NCBI GenBank assembly: GCA_017543645.1
Contig: JAFYFR010000056.1
Span: forward strand, 1-22,630
Source: Bacteroidales bacterium
GTDB taxonomy: Bacteria > Bacteroidota > Bacteroidia > Bacteroidales > UBA3824
Direction of reading: 5' to 3'
DNA: 22,630 bases
How positions within the stretch are numbered: the first letter of the stretch is position 1; the number at the start of each line of letters is the position of its first letter. The position numbers and the translations under genes were made by a program. Positions 7,632 to 14,558 of the stretch are shown in pieces. The notes beneath the pieces were generated by a model, which did no database searches, was not told where the DNA came from, and was given only the letters and a program-made list of their open reading frames with translations.

Positions 7632-9779
7632 ATGGCAGCATTACAGTCAATAAGAAACAGAGGCAAGTTGATCGCCATCGCGGTAGGCGCGGCGCTGCTT
7701 GCATTTATTCTCGGTGACTTCCTCAATTCGAGCTACTCGATTTTGGGAAAGAGTCAGTTTGAAATGGGTGAAATCAACGGACAGAGTATCTCATATCAGG
7801 ATTTTCAGGAGAAAGTGAACGAGAGAGAAAATTTTATAAAACTCGCGACCGGTTCTTCGAGTCTTGATGGCGACATGTCCGACCAGATCCGCGAATATGT
7901 TTGGGAAGAGATGGTTAGAGAGAACGTTATCGGTGTAAACGCCGAAAAGCTCGGTATCATAGCCACCGACGACGAAATCACCAACATGGTTGAAACCGGA
8001 AACGTTACACCCGTTATCCGTCAGTTGTTTGCAGATCCTCAAACCGGAATTTACAATCCCGCAAGCATAAGGCAGTTCTTGAGCAACGACCGTTTTGTAG
8101 CTGCAAACGGTGAAAGTAGGCAAGAAATCGAATCGAGGATTCAGCAGAGAGATTATATGTGGTATTATCTTGAAAACGAGCTCAGAGAGAGCCGCGTTGC
8201 TTCCAAATACTTGAACATGATAGCTGCCGGTCTTTGCGTTACAACATCCGAAGTTGAGCAGGAGTTTGTTGAAAGAACAACTCTTTCTGACGTCAAATTC
8301 GTTTCCATGCCTTATTCCGACATCAAAGACGAGGAGGTGACCTTTACCGAAAACGAGTTGCAGACATATTACAACGAACACATTAAACAGTACGAACGCG
8401 ACGTTGAAACCCGCGACGTGGCTTATGTAACCTTTGACGTTGTGCCGTCTGCAAAAGACAGCGCGTCCGCCTTAGGCATTATCAACGATTTGAAAAACGA
8501 CTTCACCTCTACAAGCGACGTTGTTTCGTTTATCAATTCAAAATCAGACATTCTGTACAGCGACATCAATTACAGAAAGGACGAAATTGCCAACGTAATT
8601 GTCGACAGCCTTATGTTCAGCCAGCAGCCTGGCTTTACTTACGGCCCTTATATCGACGGCGAGTATTATAAGATGGCTCGTCTGATTGATGTTAAAGAGA
8701 TGCCCGACTCGGTAAAAGTATCGCACATCTTGGTGGCTTACCGTCAGGGCGAAGACACAACAGTAGCCCGCAAAAAAGCAGACAGCCTTTTGACTGTGAT
8801 TAATAGCGGTATCGATTTTGGTGCATTGGCGATGGAAGTTTCCGACGACTCCGGTTCTGCTTCCGACAGCGGAAGCCTCGGATGGTTTACCGACCGTGAA
8901 AATTATATTCCTGAATTTAAAGACGCCTGCTTCGCTACAGAGAAAGGCAAGATTACAACTGTGGCATCAATGTACGGCGTACATATCATAAAGGTGTTTG
9001 ACAAGACTGCTCCTAAGAAGAAGGTTAACGTAGGATTTCTCCAGATTGAAATCAGTCCAAGCACCGCAACCCGCCAGCAGGCTTACGCCCAAGCAAGCAA
9101 GTTTGGCGCAAGCAACCGCAAGGTGAGCGAGTTTGAAGAGGCTGTTAAAAAAGAGAACCTGCTCCGCCGTATAGCTCCCAACATTACTTCCGAAACAAGG
9201 AATATCCCCGGAATTTCAAATGCACGCGAGTTGGTACGCTGGGCTTTTGACGAGGAAAAATCTAAAGAAGTTTCTGAAATAATGGAATTTGGCGACAGAT
9301 ACGTTATAGCCGCAGTAGTGGGCATCCACCCAAAAGGCAAACCTGCTTTGTCGGCTGTAAGACCCACCATCGAGTCGGAGGTGATAGCCCGTAAGAAAGG
9401 CGAAAAGATTTTGGCAGACCTACAGTCTAAAAATCTTACTAATGTTGACGCTCTCGCCGCTCAGGTTAACAAACCTGTGAGAGAAGCTTCCAACATCAGC
9501 ATGTCATCTGTACAGATGGGAGGCAACTACGATCCCGCAGTTGTGGCTGTGGCAGCATCGCTCGAAAGCAATCAGGTGTCTAAACCCGTAATCGGTAAAT
9601 CTGCGGTATATGTTATTCAGAATACCACCAAAACACCGGCTCAGCCTATTCAGCAGGTGAATATCGACACCGACCGCAACGTTATGCAGAACGACCTTAA
9701 AGCTCGCGCAAGCTATCAGGCTTACGACGCTTTGAAGAAGATGGCTAATATTGTTGACGACCGTATTAAATTCTTCTAA
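7632..9779 (+). CDS. PpiD/SurA-like membrane-anchored peptidyl-prolyl isomerase
   Basis: The protein has 715 aa. A single N-terminal membrane anchor (LIAIAVGAALLAFILGDFL, residues 13-31) places the remainder in the periplasm. A SurA_N-type chaperone region follows at about 40-340. A parvulin-type PPIC domain lies at about 363-455 (VSHILVAYR, then SGSLGWFTDRENYIPEFKDA, then YGVHIIKV). The long C-terminal part (about 456-715) is typical of the Bacteroidota PpiD group. The expected role is folding of exported and outer-membrane proteins, with cis-trans isomerisation of Xaa-Pro bonds in the parvulin domain. The ATG start places the anchor directly at the N-terminus. Transcription ends at a strong hairpin shared with the convergent xseA. 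Confidence 0.9.
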   Translation: MAALQSIRNRGKLIAIAVGAALLAFILGDFLNSSYSILGKSQFEMGEINGQSISYQDFQEKVNERENFIKLATGSSSLDGDMSDQIREYVWEEMVRENVIGVNAEKLGIIATDDEITNMVETGNVTPVIRQLFADPQTGIYNPASIRQFLSNDRFVAANGESRQEIESRIQQRDYMWYYLENELRESRVASKYLNMIAAGLCVTTSEVEQEFVERTTLSDVKFVSMPYSDIKDEEVTFTENELQTYYNEHIKQYERDVETRDVAYVTFDVVPSAKDSASALGIINDLKNDFTSTSDVVSFINSKSDILYSDINYRKDEIANVIVDSLMFSQQPGFTYGPYIDGEYYKMARLIDVKEMPDSVKVSHILVAYRQGEDTTVARKKADSLLTVINSGIDFGALAMEVSDDSGSASDSGSLGWFTDRENYIPEFKDACFATEKGKITTVASMYGVHIIKVFDKTAPKKKVNVGFLQIEISPSTATRQQAYAQASKFGASNRKVSEFEEAVKKENLLRRIAPNITSETRNIPGISNARELVRWAFDEEKSKEVSEIMEFGDRYVIAAVVGIHPKGKPALSAVRPTIESEVIARKKGEKILADLQSKNLTNVDALAAQVNKPVREASNISMSSVQMGGNYDPAVVAVAASLESNQVSKPVIGKSAVYVIQNTTKTPAQPIQQVNIDTDRNVMQNDLKARASYQAYDALKKMANIVDDRIKFF

Positions 9780-9808
9780 TTCGTTTGAGTGTTCAATAAT
9801 CCGATATT

Positions 9809-9840
9809 AAAAACGCCGTAATCACTACGGCGTTTTTTTT
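9809..9840. terminator. Bidirectional terminator between ppiD-like gene and xseA
   Basis: The perfect hairpin AAAAACGCCGTA / TACGGCG plus a T run has a 5-base loop. There are A's on the left and T's on the right, so it can end transcription on both strands. It lies between two convergent stops. Confidence 0.92.
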
Positions 9841-9867
9841 GCTTTAGGGAAAAAATGAAATAACGAA

Positions 9868-11184
9868 TTAATATCTTTTGTCTTCCGAAATGTTCTGTAT
9901 CTCCGCAATTATCATTCCGTCTGGCAGCTTGATTTCTACCACGTTGCCGGGCTGAAGCTGCTTTATAGAAGTGATTATGTTGCTGCCGAGATAGATGTCG
10001 CCTACGTTGCGCTTGCGGGGTTGCGATAGCGAGCGTTCAATGTCGTTGATACGTTCTAAGTATTTCGATGATATAGTTTTGACTGATGAGGCGATATTCC
10101 GCACTATTATCGAAAGACGGTATTTGCGGTTTTCGGCAAGTTTCTGGGTAACGATAGTGCGGATTTGGTAGGTTATGTTGCGGAGATACTGGTTGTTGCT
10201 GTTAAATCCGTTCAACAGATGTATCTTTATGGTGCGTGTCTCGGTATACAGACGGCTTTGGTTGCGTTTTACCACCGCCGACATTTTTTGATGAATGGAT
10301 TTGGCTATGTCGTTAAGGCAGTTTTGCGCCTGGTGCGATTTGTCTATGATGAAGTTGGCGAGCTCCGATGGTGTAGAGAAACTGTGGTGAGCCGATTCCT
10401 CTACTGCTGTTTTGTTGGTGGCGTGACCAATGCCTGTGAGCACTGGCAACGGAAATTTAGCCACGGTTTTGGCTAATTCGTAACTGTTGAAAAACGCCAG
10501 CGACGCATCGCTTCCGCCACCACGGATTATTACCACGGCATCAAATAGATTTTTCTTGGCGTCAATGTTGTGCAGCTGCGCGGAAATATCGCTTGCCGCG
10601 CGGTCGCCCACCATTGCCGCTGAAAATAGCGGAGCAAAATACCTGTAACCGTAGCTGTTGCCTTCGATGGCAGTAACAAAATCTGCGTATCCCTTGCCTG
10701 TGGCTACAGAAATAACCGCGATGCGCTGAATAAGCCGAGGTTCGGGAATGTTTTTGTTGAGGGCAAACACGCCTTCGGATTTTAGGCGGTTTACGGTGTC
10801 AATTTTGGCGCGGGCAGATTCTCCTATCACGCTATCTATGTCGATATCGTTGATTATGAGCGATAATCCACGTTTGTCGTCGAAAGCTGTGTAAAATTCA
10901 AACACCACGGTCATGCCGTCGGAAAGCGGCGAGCCGACAGTTTCGATAAATTTTTTGTTGATTCTGTTGTAAGCCTTGCTCCAGATAACGCCCTTGCAGG
11001 CGGCAATAATCCTACCGTTTTCAGTCTGAACAAGTTCTGGGTAGCAATGTCCCGTTTTAAATAAGTTTAGTTTTGTGATTTCGGCCTTAGCCCAAAGTCG
11101 ACGACCGTAGAAATTCTTGATGCACCGACCTATGCTTCCCGTAATTTCGGAGAGGGAGTGAATTTTGTGTTGGGAAGACTCCAT
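9868..11184 (-). CDS. xseA: Exodeoxyribonuclease VII large subunit
   Basis: The protein has 438 aa. Residues about 10-118 form the N-terminal OB fold (LWAKAEITKLNLFKTGHCY). The catalytic domain follows, with RIAVISVATGKGYADF (154-169) and VVIIRGGGSDASLAFF (217-232). GIGHATNKT (251-259) and TPSELANFI (271-279) complete the family pattern. A coiled-coil-forming C-terminal part binds XseB. The enzyme degrades single-stranded DNA from both ends. Compared with the E. coli residues proposed as catalytic (Asp155, Arg205, His238, Asp241), D168, R221 and H254 are kept, but the position matching Asp241 is N257. The gene lies 7 bases after xseB on the same strand, an obvious two-gene unit. Confidence 0.93.
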   Translation of the reverse strand: MESSQHKIHSLSEITGSIGRCIKNFYGRRLWAKAEITKLNLFKTGHCYPELVQTENGRIIAACKGVIWSKAYNRINKKFIETVGSPLSDGMTVVFEFYTAFDDKRGLSLIINDIDIDSVIGESARAKIDTVNRLKSEGVFALNKNIPEPRLIQRIAVISVATGKGYADFVTAIEGNSYGYRYFAPLFSAAMVGDRAASDISAQLHNIDAKKNLFDAVVIIRGGGSDASLAFFNSYELAKTVAKFPLPVLTGIGHATNKTAVEESAHHSFSTPSELANFIIDKSHQAQNCLNDIAKSIHQKMSAVVKRNQSRLYTETRTIKIHLLNGFNSNNQYLRNITYQIRTIVTQKLAENRKYRLSIIVRNIASSVKTISSKYLERINDIERSLSQPRKRNVGDIYLGSNIITSIKQLQPGNVVEIKLPDGMIIAEIQNISEDKRY

Positions 11185-11191
11185 AACTAAA

Positions 11192-11416
11192 CTATTTATC
11201 GGTTTCCAACTCTTTCATCAGCAAGTCGATGTCGTTTTGTGTAAGGGTAAGTTTCTCCTTGCACGCCCTCACAAGAGGCAGACACTCCTTGGCATAATCA
11301 GACATTAGGTCAACCGAAATGTCAGCGTTTTCTAACTCTTTGCTAATACGTTCGAGCTCGGCATAATTGCGGTCGAAACTTGCAACTTCAGATGATTGGG
11401 TGTTGGAATCAGTCAT
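11192..11416 (-). CDS. xseB: Exodeoxyribonuclease VII small subunit
   Basis: A 74-aa acidic helical protein. FDRNYAELERISKELENADI (14-33) is the family signature, followed by DLMSDYAKECLPLVRACKEKL. XseB packs as helical hairpins on the XseA coiled-coil and is needed for active exonuclease VII. It is the first gene of the xseB-xseA pair. Confidence 0.93.
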   Translation of the reverse strand: MTDSNTQSSEVASFDRNYAELERISKELENADISVDLMSDYAKECLPLVRACKEKLTLTQNDIDLLMKELETDK

Positions 11417-11442
11417 TATTTTTGTTATTTAAATTATCTATG

Positions 11443-11450
11443 CAAATATA
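11443..11450 (-). promoter_or_regulatory. Candidate -7 element of xseB-xseA
   Basis: The minus strand reads TATATTTG, a full -7 match, 27 bases before the xseB ATG. No TTTG lies at the standard -33 distance. Confidence 0.45.
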
Positions 11451-11517
11451 TGGTTTTTTGTAATTGGTGTATATGCTTTTTCAAAAAAAATCTAAATATT
11501 CTTTTTTGTTTTTTGAG

Positions 11518-12717
11518 TTAGGTTAATCTATTTTTTACTTCGTCAAATGAAATAGACAGTGTAGCTGCTATTTTATCTAAAGGAACGTTAGAATTGTATA
11601 GCAATTTTATGGATTTTACTAATTGCTCATTAACTGCTGTTAATTGCTCTTGTTGATTAGAAATCTGTTCATCTTTTGCCGACAACTGTTCATCTTTTGC
11701 CGACAACTGTTCATCTTTTGCCGACAACTGTTCATCTTTTGCCGATAACTGTTTATCTTTTGCCGATAACTGTTTATCTTTTGCCGACAACTGTTTATCT
11801 TTTGCCGACAACTGTTTATCTTTTGCCGACAACTCTTCAATTGTGGCTGCTAACTCTTCTTTCAATTCCTTATTCATCGAAGCATACGCCTCGTGTTCGT
11901 CTTTGATAATGGCTATGTCTCTGAGATAAATATTAATTTCATCTTCCATATCCATTTTTTTGCGGACATCGGAGTCTGCCACGGCATAAATCAGCGGGCG
12001 TGCAAGTTCGCGGAATTCCTCTGACTTGTTGTCGATATCGTTGATTTCGAGCAGCTGGTTCGACCTTTGAGATACGTTGCCTTGCACAAACACTTCTAAC
12101 ATCTGTTCTACTTTGGTTTTGGCGTTTTCTTTGAGGCAGTTGATACGTACTATGATGGAGTCGTGTGTAAGTGCGCGGAAAAAGAGAGTGCCTTTAATTC
12201 CGAGAATTGGCATTCCGTCAACACCTACGGGATTGGCGTAGTTGTAAATAATCGGGTTGTCGGTACCGAGAATATCCTCGAATCCGTTGCCCAAGAAATA
12301 TATGGCTATGATGTGCAAAGGTTCAACAGTTTCTACTTTGACATGCTCGTATTCACCTGACTCTTTGTTTTTGCGGATGGTTTCGCGGATTTTCTTTTCG
12401 GTATTGGTCAGGTCGGCATACTGACGCGCAAGATAGTTTCTGAAACGCATAACTTCTGAGTCGAGATACGCTTTTTGCAGTTCGATGGTAACTATTTCGC
12501 TGATGCCTGTAACTCGGTCGCGGATTTTGGCGGAAAAGTCTAAGCGCAAAATTCTTAGTTCGTCGCGGTCAATTATGGGCGTGTCGTTGGTGAGCAGCCT
12601 TAGTTCGTCAACTTCTTTTTCTAAAAGGTTGCTGATAAGTACTTTGGCGGCTCTCTCATTTTGCATCATATATTTGAATGCCGAATCGTAAATCGGGTTT
12701 GCAAGCAGTTGTGCCAT
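11518..12717 (-). CDS. PD-(D/E)XK nuclease-family transposase (Rpn type)
   Basis: The protein has 399 aa. Its N-terminus NPIYDSAFKYMMQNERAAKV (7-26) is typical of Rpn/PDDEXK_2 proteins. The nuclease core shows D60 in LRLDFSAKI and E79-x-Q81 in TIELQKA (the E-x-Q variant common in this family), then RFRNYLARQYADL (91-103). Family members have endonuclease and recombination-promoting activity in E. coli Rpn studies. They are often annotated as transposases, although no terminal inverted repeats are visible here. After about residue 285 comes a helical region with eight LSAKD(K/E)Q repeats. The C-terminal helix-turn-helix-like NVPLDKIAATLSISFDEVKN is also usual for the group. A perfect promoter lies just upstream. 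Confidence 0.85.
   Translation of the reverse strand: MAQLLANPIYDSAFKYMMQNERAAKVLISNLLEKEVDELRLLTNDTPIIDRDELRILRLDFSAKIRDRVTGISEIVTIELQKAYLDSEVMRFRNYLARQYADLTNTEKKIRETIRKNKESGEYEHVKVETVEPLHIIAIYFLGNGFEDILGTDNPIIYNYANPVGVDGMPILGIKGTLFFRALTHDSIIVRINCLKENAKTKVEQMLEVFVQGNVSQRSNQLLEINDIDNKSEEFRELARPLIYAVADSDVRKKMDMEDEINIYLRDIAIIKDEHEAYASMNKELKEELAATIEELSAKDKQLSAKDKQLSAKDKQLSAKDKQLSAKDEQLSAKDEQLSAKDEQLSAKDEQISNQQEQLTAVNEQLVKSIKLLYNSNVPLDKIAATLSISFDEVKNRLT
11668..11835. repeat. Eight 21-bp tandem repeats inside the Rpn-type gene
   Basis: Eight near-identical 21-bp units, of the form TTCATCTTTTGCCGACAACTG on the plus strand, encode LSAKDKQ four times and then LSAKDEQ four times. The variation is limited to TTC/TTT and GAC/GAT positions. 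Because the unit is a multiple of three, gain or loss of a copy keeps the frame. The encoded heptad has leucine only once per seven residues, so it may be a long polar helix rather than a strong coiled coil. Confidence 0.95.
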
Positions 12718-12736
12718 AGTATTTGTTTTTGTTTTG

Positions 12737-12767
12737 CAAATTTAAAAAATCTTGTGAAATCCTCAAA
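12737..12767 (-). promoter_or_regulatory. Promoter of the Rpn-type gene
   Basis: On the minus strand: TTTG (12767-12764), 19-base spacer, TAAATTTG (12744-12737), a full consensus match. It lies about 20 bases before the ATG, which gives a very short leader. Confidence 0.78.
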
Positions 12768-12806
12768 AAAAATCGTAAAAATAGAATATCGGTTAAATAA
12801 ATATGT

Positions 12807-12814
12807 TATATTTG
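12807..12814 (+). promoter_or_regulatory. Candidate -7 element for the structured RNA and downstream operon
   Basis: TATATTTG matches TAnnTTTG fully and is followed by GC, as is common in Bacteroidota. Transcription would start near 12820. The -33 position carries GAAT rather than TTTG, so this promoter may be weak or need an activator. I found no other good plus-strand candidate before the operon. Confidence 0.5.
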
Positions 12815-12883
12815 CAAAGTGGATAAGTCCAGCAAACGACATAGCTGGTTCTGATTCCTCTTAGGACGTTTATTGACGCGAAT

Positions 12884-13070
12884 CTACTAACTGCAAAACT
12901 TCGCAACTTTTGTTAAAATGAGGTAGAGGAAACGGCAATGCAACGTCCACGTTTGTAGTATATTAGGTTATACTGTAAAAATATTTGTATGCCTTTATAT
13001 AATTCGGCGTGGACTTTTGCGTTGCTTATCCCATCTCATTTAGGCAATGCGAAGGCCGGCAGTTAGTGGG
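12884..13070 (+). ncRNA. Candidate structured RNA, family not recognised
   Basis: The only gene-free stretch over 300 bases (12718-13117) folds into a long rod. P1 pairs 12884-12894 (CTACTAACTGC) with 13059-13069. After a 4x4 internal loop, P2 pairs 12899-12905 (CTTCGCA) with 13048-13054. P3 pairs 12916-12922 (AAATGAG) with 13035-13041 and can be extended with bulges. P4 pairs 12940-12945 (GCAACG) with 13020-13025. P5 pairs 12946-12951 (TCCACG) with 13008-13013, past a 6-base bulge. An apical hairpin AGTATA/TATACT sits at 12957-12974. The pairs 12885-13068 and 12923-13034 are G-U on the plus strand but would be A-C on the minus strand, favouring plus-strand transcription. A smaller hairpin CCAGC/GCTGG lies at 12829-12848. 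The size and rod shape recall 6S RNA, but I cannot confirm that; it may instead be a leader of the operon. Confidence 0.6.
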
Positions 13071-13103
13071 GTAAGTTGATGTAAAAACTCCCACGTCTTT
13101 TTT
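13066..13103 (+). terminator. Terminator-like hairpin before the FHA gene
   Basis: GTGGGG (13066-13071) pairs with TCCCAC (13089-13094), including one G-U, with a 17-base loop. Three bases later comes T6 at 13098-13103. The left arm shares 13066-13069 with the 3' strand of stem P1 of the RNA, so the two folds exclude each other at that end. It could be the 3' end of a free RNA or an attenuator for the operon. Confidence 0.45.
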
Positions 13104-13117
13104 GTGTAATTCCGTGT

Positions 13118-13807
13118 TTGGCGAGGTTCGGCGGAGAAAAAGTTATTGACCGGACAATGGTAATAGGCAAACAAGGTGAGCAGCCTTTTAAAATAACCGA
13201 TGGTTATGTCAGTAGACGGCACTGCGAAATAACACCGACTTCAAGGGTTGGCGTGTTTCACCTCAAAGATTTGGATAGCAGTAACGGTACGTTTGTTAAT
13301 GGCATACGTGTAGTTGAGTGTGATGTAACCTACAACGACACACTAACATTGGGTAAAAACTATGTGGTAGATTTATCATCATTATTTCCTCTAAAAAAAT
13401 CCGAAGAATCTAATTCTTTATCAGGATTAAGTGTCGTATTTCCGCAACATTTGCGTCAAGTTTATAACAGTCATGCTGAAGAAAAACAAAAAATCGCAAG
13501 TTCGCAGAGGTGGGGAATGGTGTGGCGATTGTTTGTGCCACAGATATTTACGCAAGCATTGGCTCCCTTGCTTCATCTTGAAGGGGGAGTGGGACCAGCC
13601 ATTGGTTTGGTAGTTGGTCTTTTGGTAACTGTTGTTATAACAAAAGCTACCGATTCGTCGAGCAAACAGATTGAAGAACTCAACAATCAGTTCAAGCAGA
13701 AATATGTTTGCGGTAGATGCAACAGGTTTTTAGGCGACTTCCCACCAGAATATATCGAAAACAATCTCAAATGCACCTGTCTCAATTGTAAGAAACCAAT
13801 AATTTAA
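13118..13807 (+). CDS. FHA-domain protein with two TM segments and a C-terminal zinc ribbon
   Basis: The protein has 229 aa from the TTG at 13118. An FHA domain at about 3-88 shows VSRRHCEI (S32, R34, H35) and DLDSSNGTFVNG (N56-G57), the phosphothreonine-reading motifs. The usual GR before them is GK (G17-K18). Two hydrophobic segments follow, about 137-153 and 158-175. The end is a Cys4 zinc ribbon (C198-x2-C201, C221-x2-C224). I infer a membrane-tethered reader of Thr-phosphorylated partners, probably with FHA and ribbon both cytoplasmic. The start is uncertain: the frame is open upstream to 13085 without an ATG, and the first ATG (13157) would remove the first FHA strand. It heads the operon, 7 bases before the caspase gene. 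Confidence 0.78.
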   Translation: MARFGGEKVIDRTMVIGKQGEQPFKITDGYVSRRHCEITPTSRVGVFHLKDLDSSNGTFVNGIRVVECDVTYNDTLTLGKNYVVDLSSLFPLKKSEESNSLSGLSVVFPQHLRQVYNSHAEEKQKIASSQRWGMVWRLFVPQIFTQALAPLLHLEGGVGPAIGLVVGLLVTVVITKATDSSSKQIEELNNQFKQKYVCGRCNRFLGDFPPEYIENNLKCTCLNCKKPII

Positions 13808-13814
13808 TTAAGCT

Positions 13815-14537
13815 ATGAAAAAAATAGTATCAATAATTATCTGTTTATTAATATTTTGCAACTTTACGTCAGCACAAAATACATACGTTGTGGCGATTGG
13901 TATTGCAAATTATCCTAATGTAAACCAACTTGTTTTGCCAGGGAAAGATGCCAATGCTGTTTCTGAGTTTTATAAAGAGTTTACTCCCAATGTAATAACG
14001 CTTACAGGCAAATATGCCACAAAGGTCGCCATTATTAAGGCGTTGAAAGATCAATTTTCGCGTGCTACTGAAAACGATGCGGTGGTGTTCTTTTTTTCGG
14101 GGCACGGTTTTGAGGGCGGATTATGCCCCTACGATATTAAGCCGGGCGACCAAAATACTGGATTGTGGTACGAAGAAGTTCAGGAAATTTTCTACAACTG
14201 CAAAGCCAAACGTAAAATTGTTTTTGCCGATGCCTGTTTTGCTGGCGGTTTAACTGGATGGTATGCCAAAACGTCGCCAAAAGATTTGGAACTATTGCTT
14301 TTCCTTGCATCGCGTTACAATGAAACCTCTATGGAACTGCCATTTATGACCAACGGAGTTTTCACGACATACCTTTTGCGCGGTCTCCGAGGCAACGCCG
14401 ACGAAAACAACGACGGAACAATTACAGCTAAAGAATTATTCTCATACGTCAGCAGGGGGGCTATATACAAGACTAATGACCGTCAGCACCCTGTAATGTG
14501 GGGCAAGTTCAACGATAATATGATTCTTAACAAATAA
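13815..14537 (+). CDS. Exported caspase-family (C14-like) protease with an EF-hand loop
   Basis: The protein has 240 aa. A signal peptide (1-20, cut SA/QN) precedes a compact caspase p20-like fold. YVVAIGIANYPNVNQLVLPG opens it, then KDANAVSEF, then the catalytic His in VFFFSGHGFEGG (H97) and catalytic Cys in IVFADACFAGG (C141). Both dyad residues are present, so activity is plausible. Near the end, DENNDGTITAKE (196-207) is a full 12-residue EF-hand loop (D, N, D, G, I, E in the right places), suggesting calcium control as in metacaspases. There is no CHAT-type or other effector domain. Export is unusual when the neighbouring kinases and FHA domains are cytoplasmic. The substrate is unknown; cluster proteins are candidates. 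Confidence 0.87.
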   Translation: MKKIVSIIICLLIFCNFTSAQNTYVVAIGIANYPNVNQLVLPGKDANAVSEFYKEFTPNVITLTGKYATKVAIIKALKDQFSRATENDAVVFFFSGHGFEGGLCPYDIKPGDQNTGLWYEEVQEIFYNCKAKRKIVFADACFAGGLTGWYAKTSPKDLELLLFLASRYNETSMELPFMTNGVFTTYLLRGLRGNADENNDGTITAKELFSYVSRGAIYKTNDRQHPVMWGKFNDNMILNK

Positions 14538-14558
14538 TACTAATAAAAACTTAATATT

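Noticed and set aside
11668..11835. CRISPR-like array
   Set aside because: The units are contiguous without spacers and lie in frame in a coding sequence.
11518..12717. Complete insertion sequence
   Set aside because: The protein is of the Rpn type but I found no terminal inverted repeats or target duplication around it.
12884..13070. Retron msr-msd RNA
   Set aside because: The flanking inverted repeats look like a1/a2, but no reverse transcriptase is encoded in the window.
13815..14537. CHAT/gasdermin-type defence protease
   Set aside because: There is a signal peptide, the fold is the simple C14 type, and no gasdermin-like gene is nearby.
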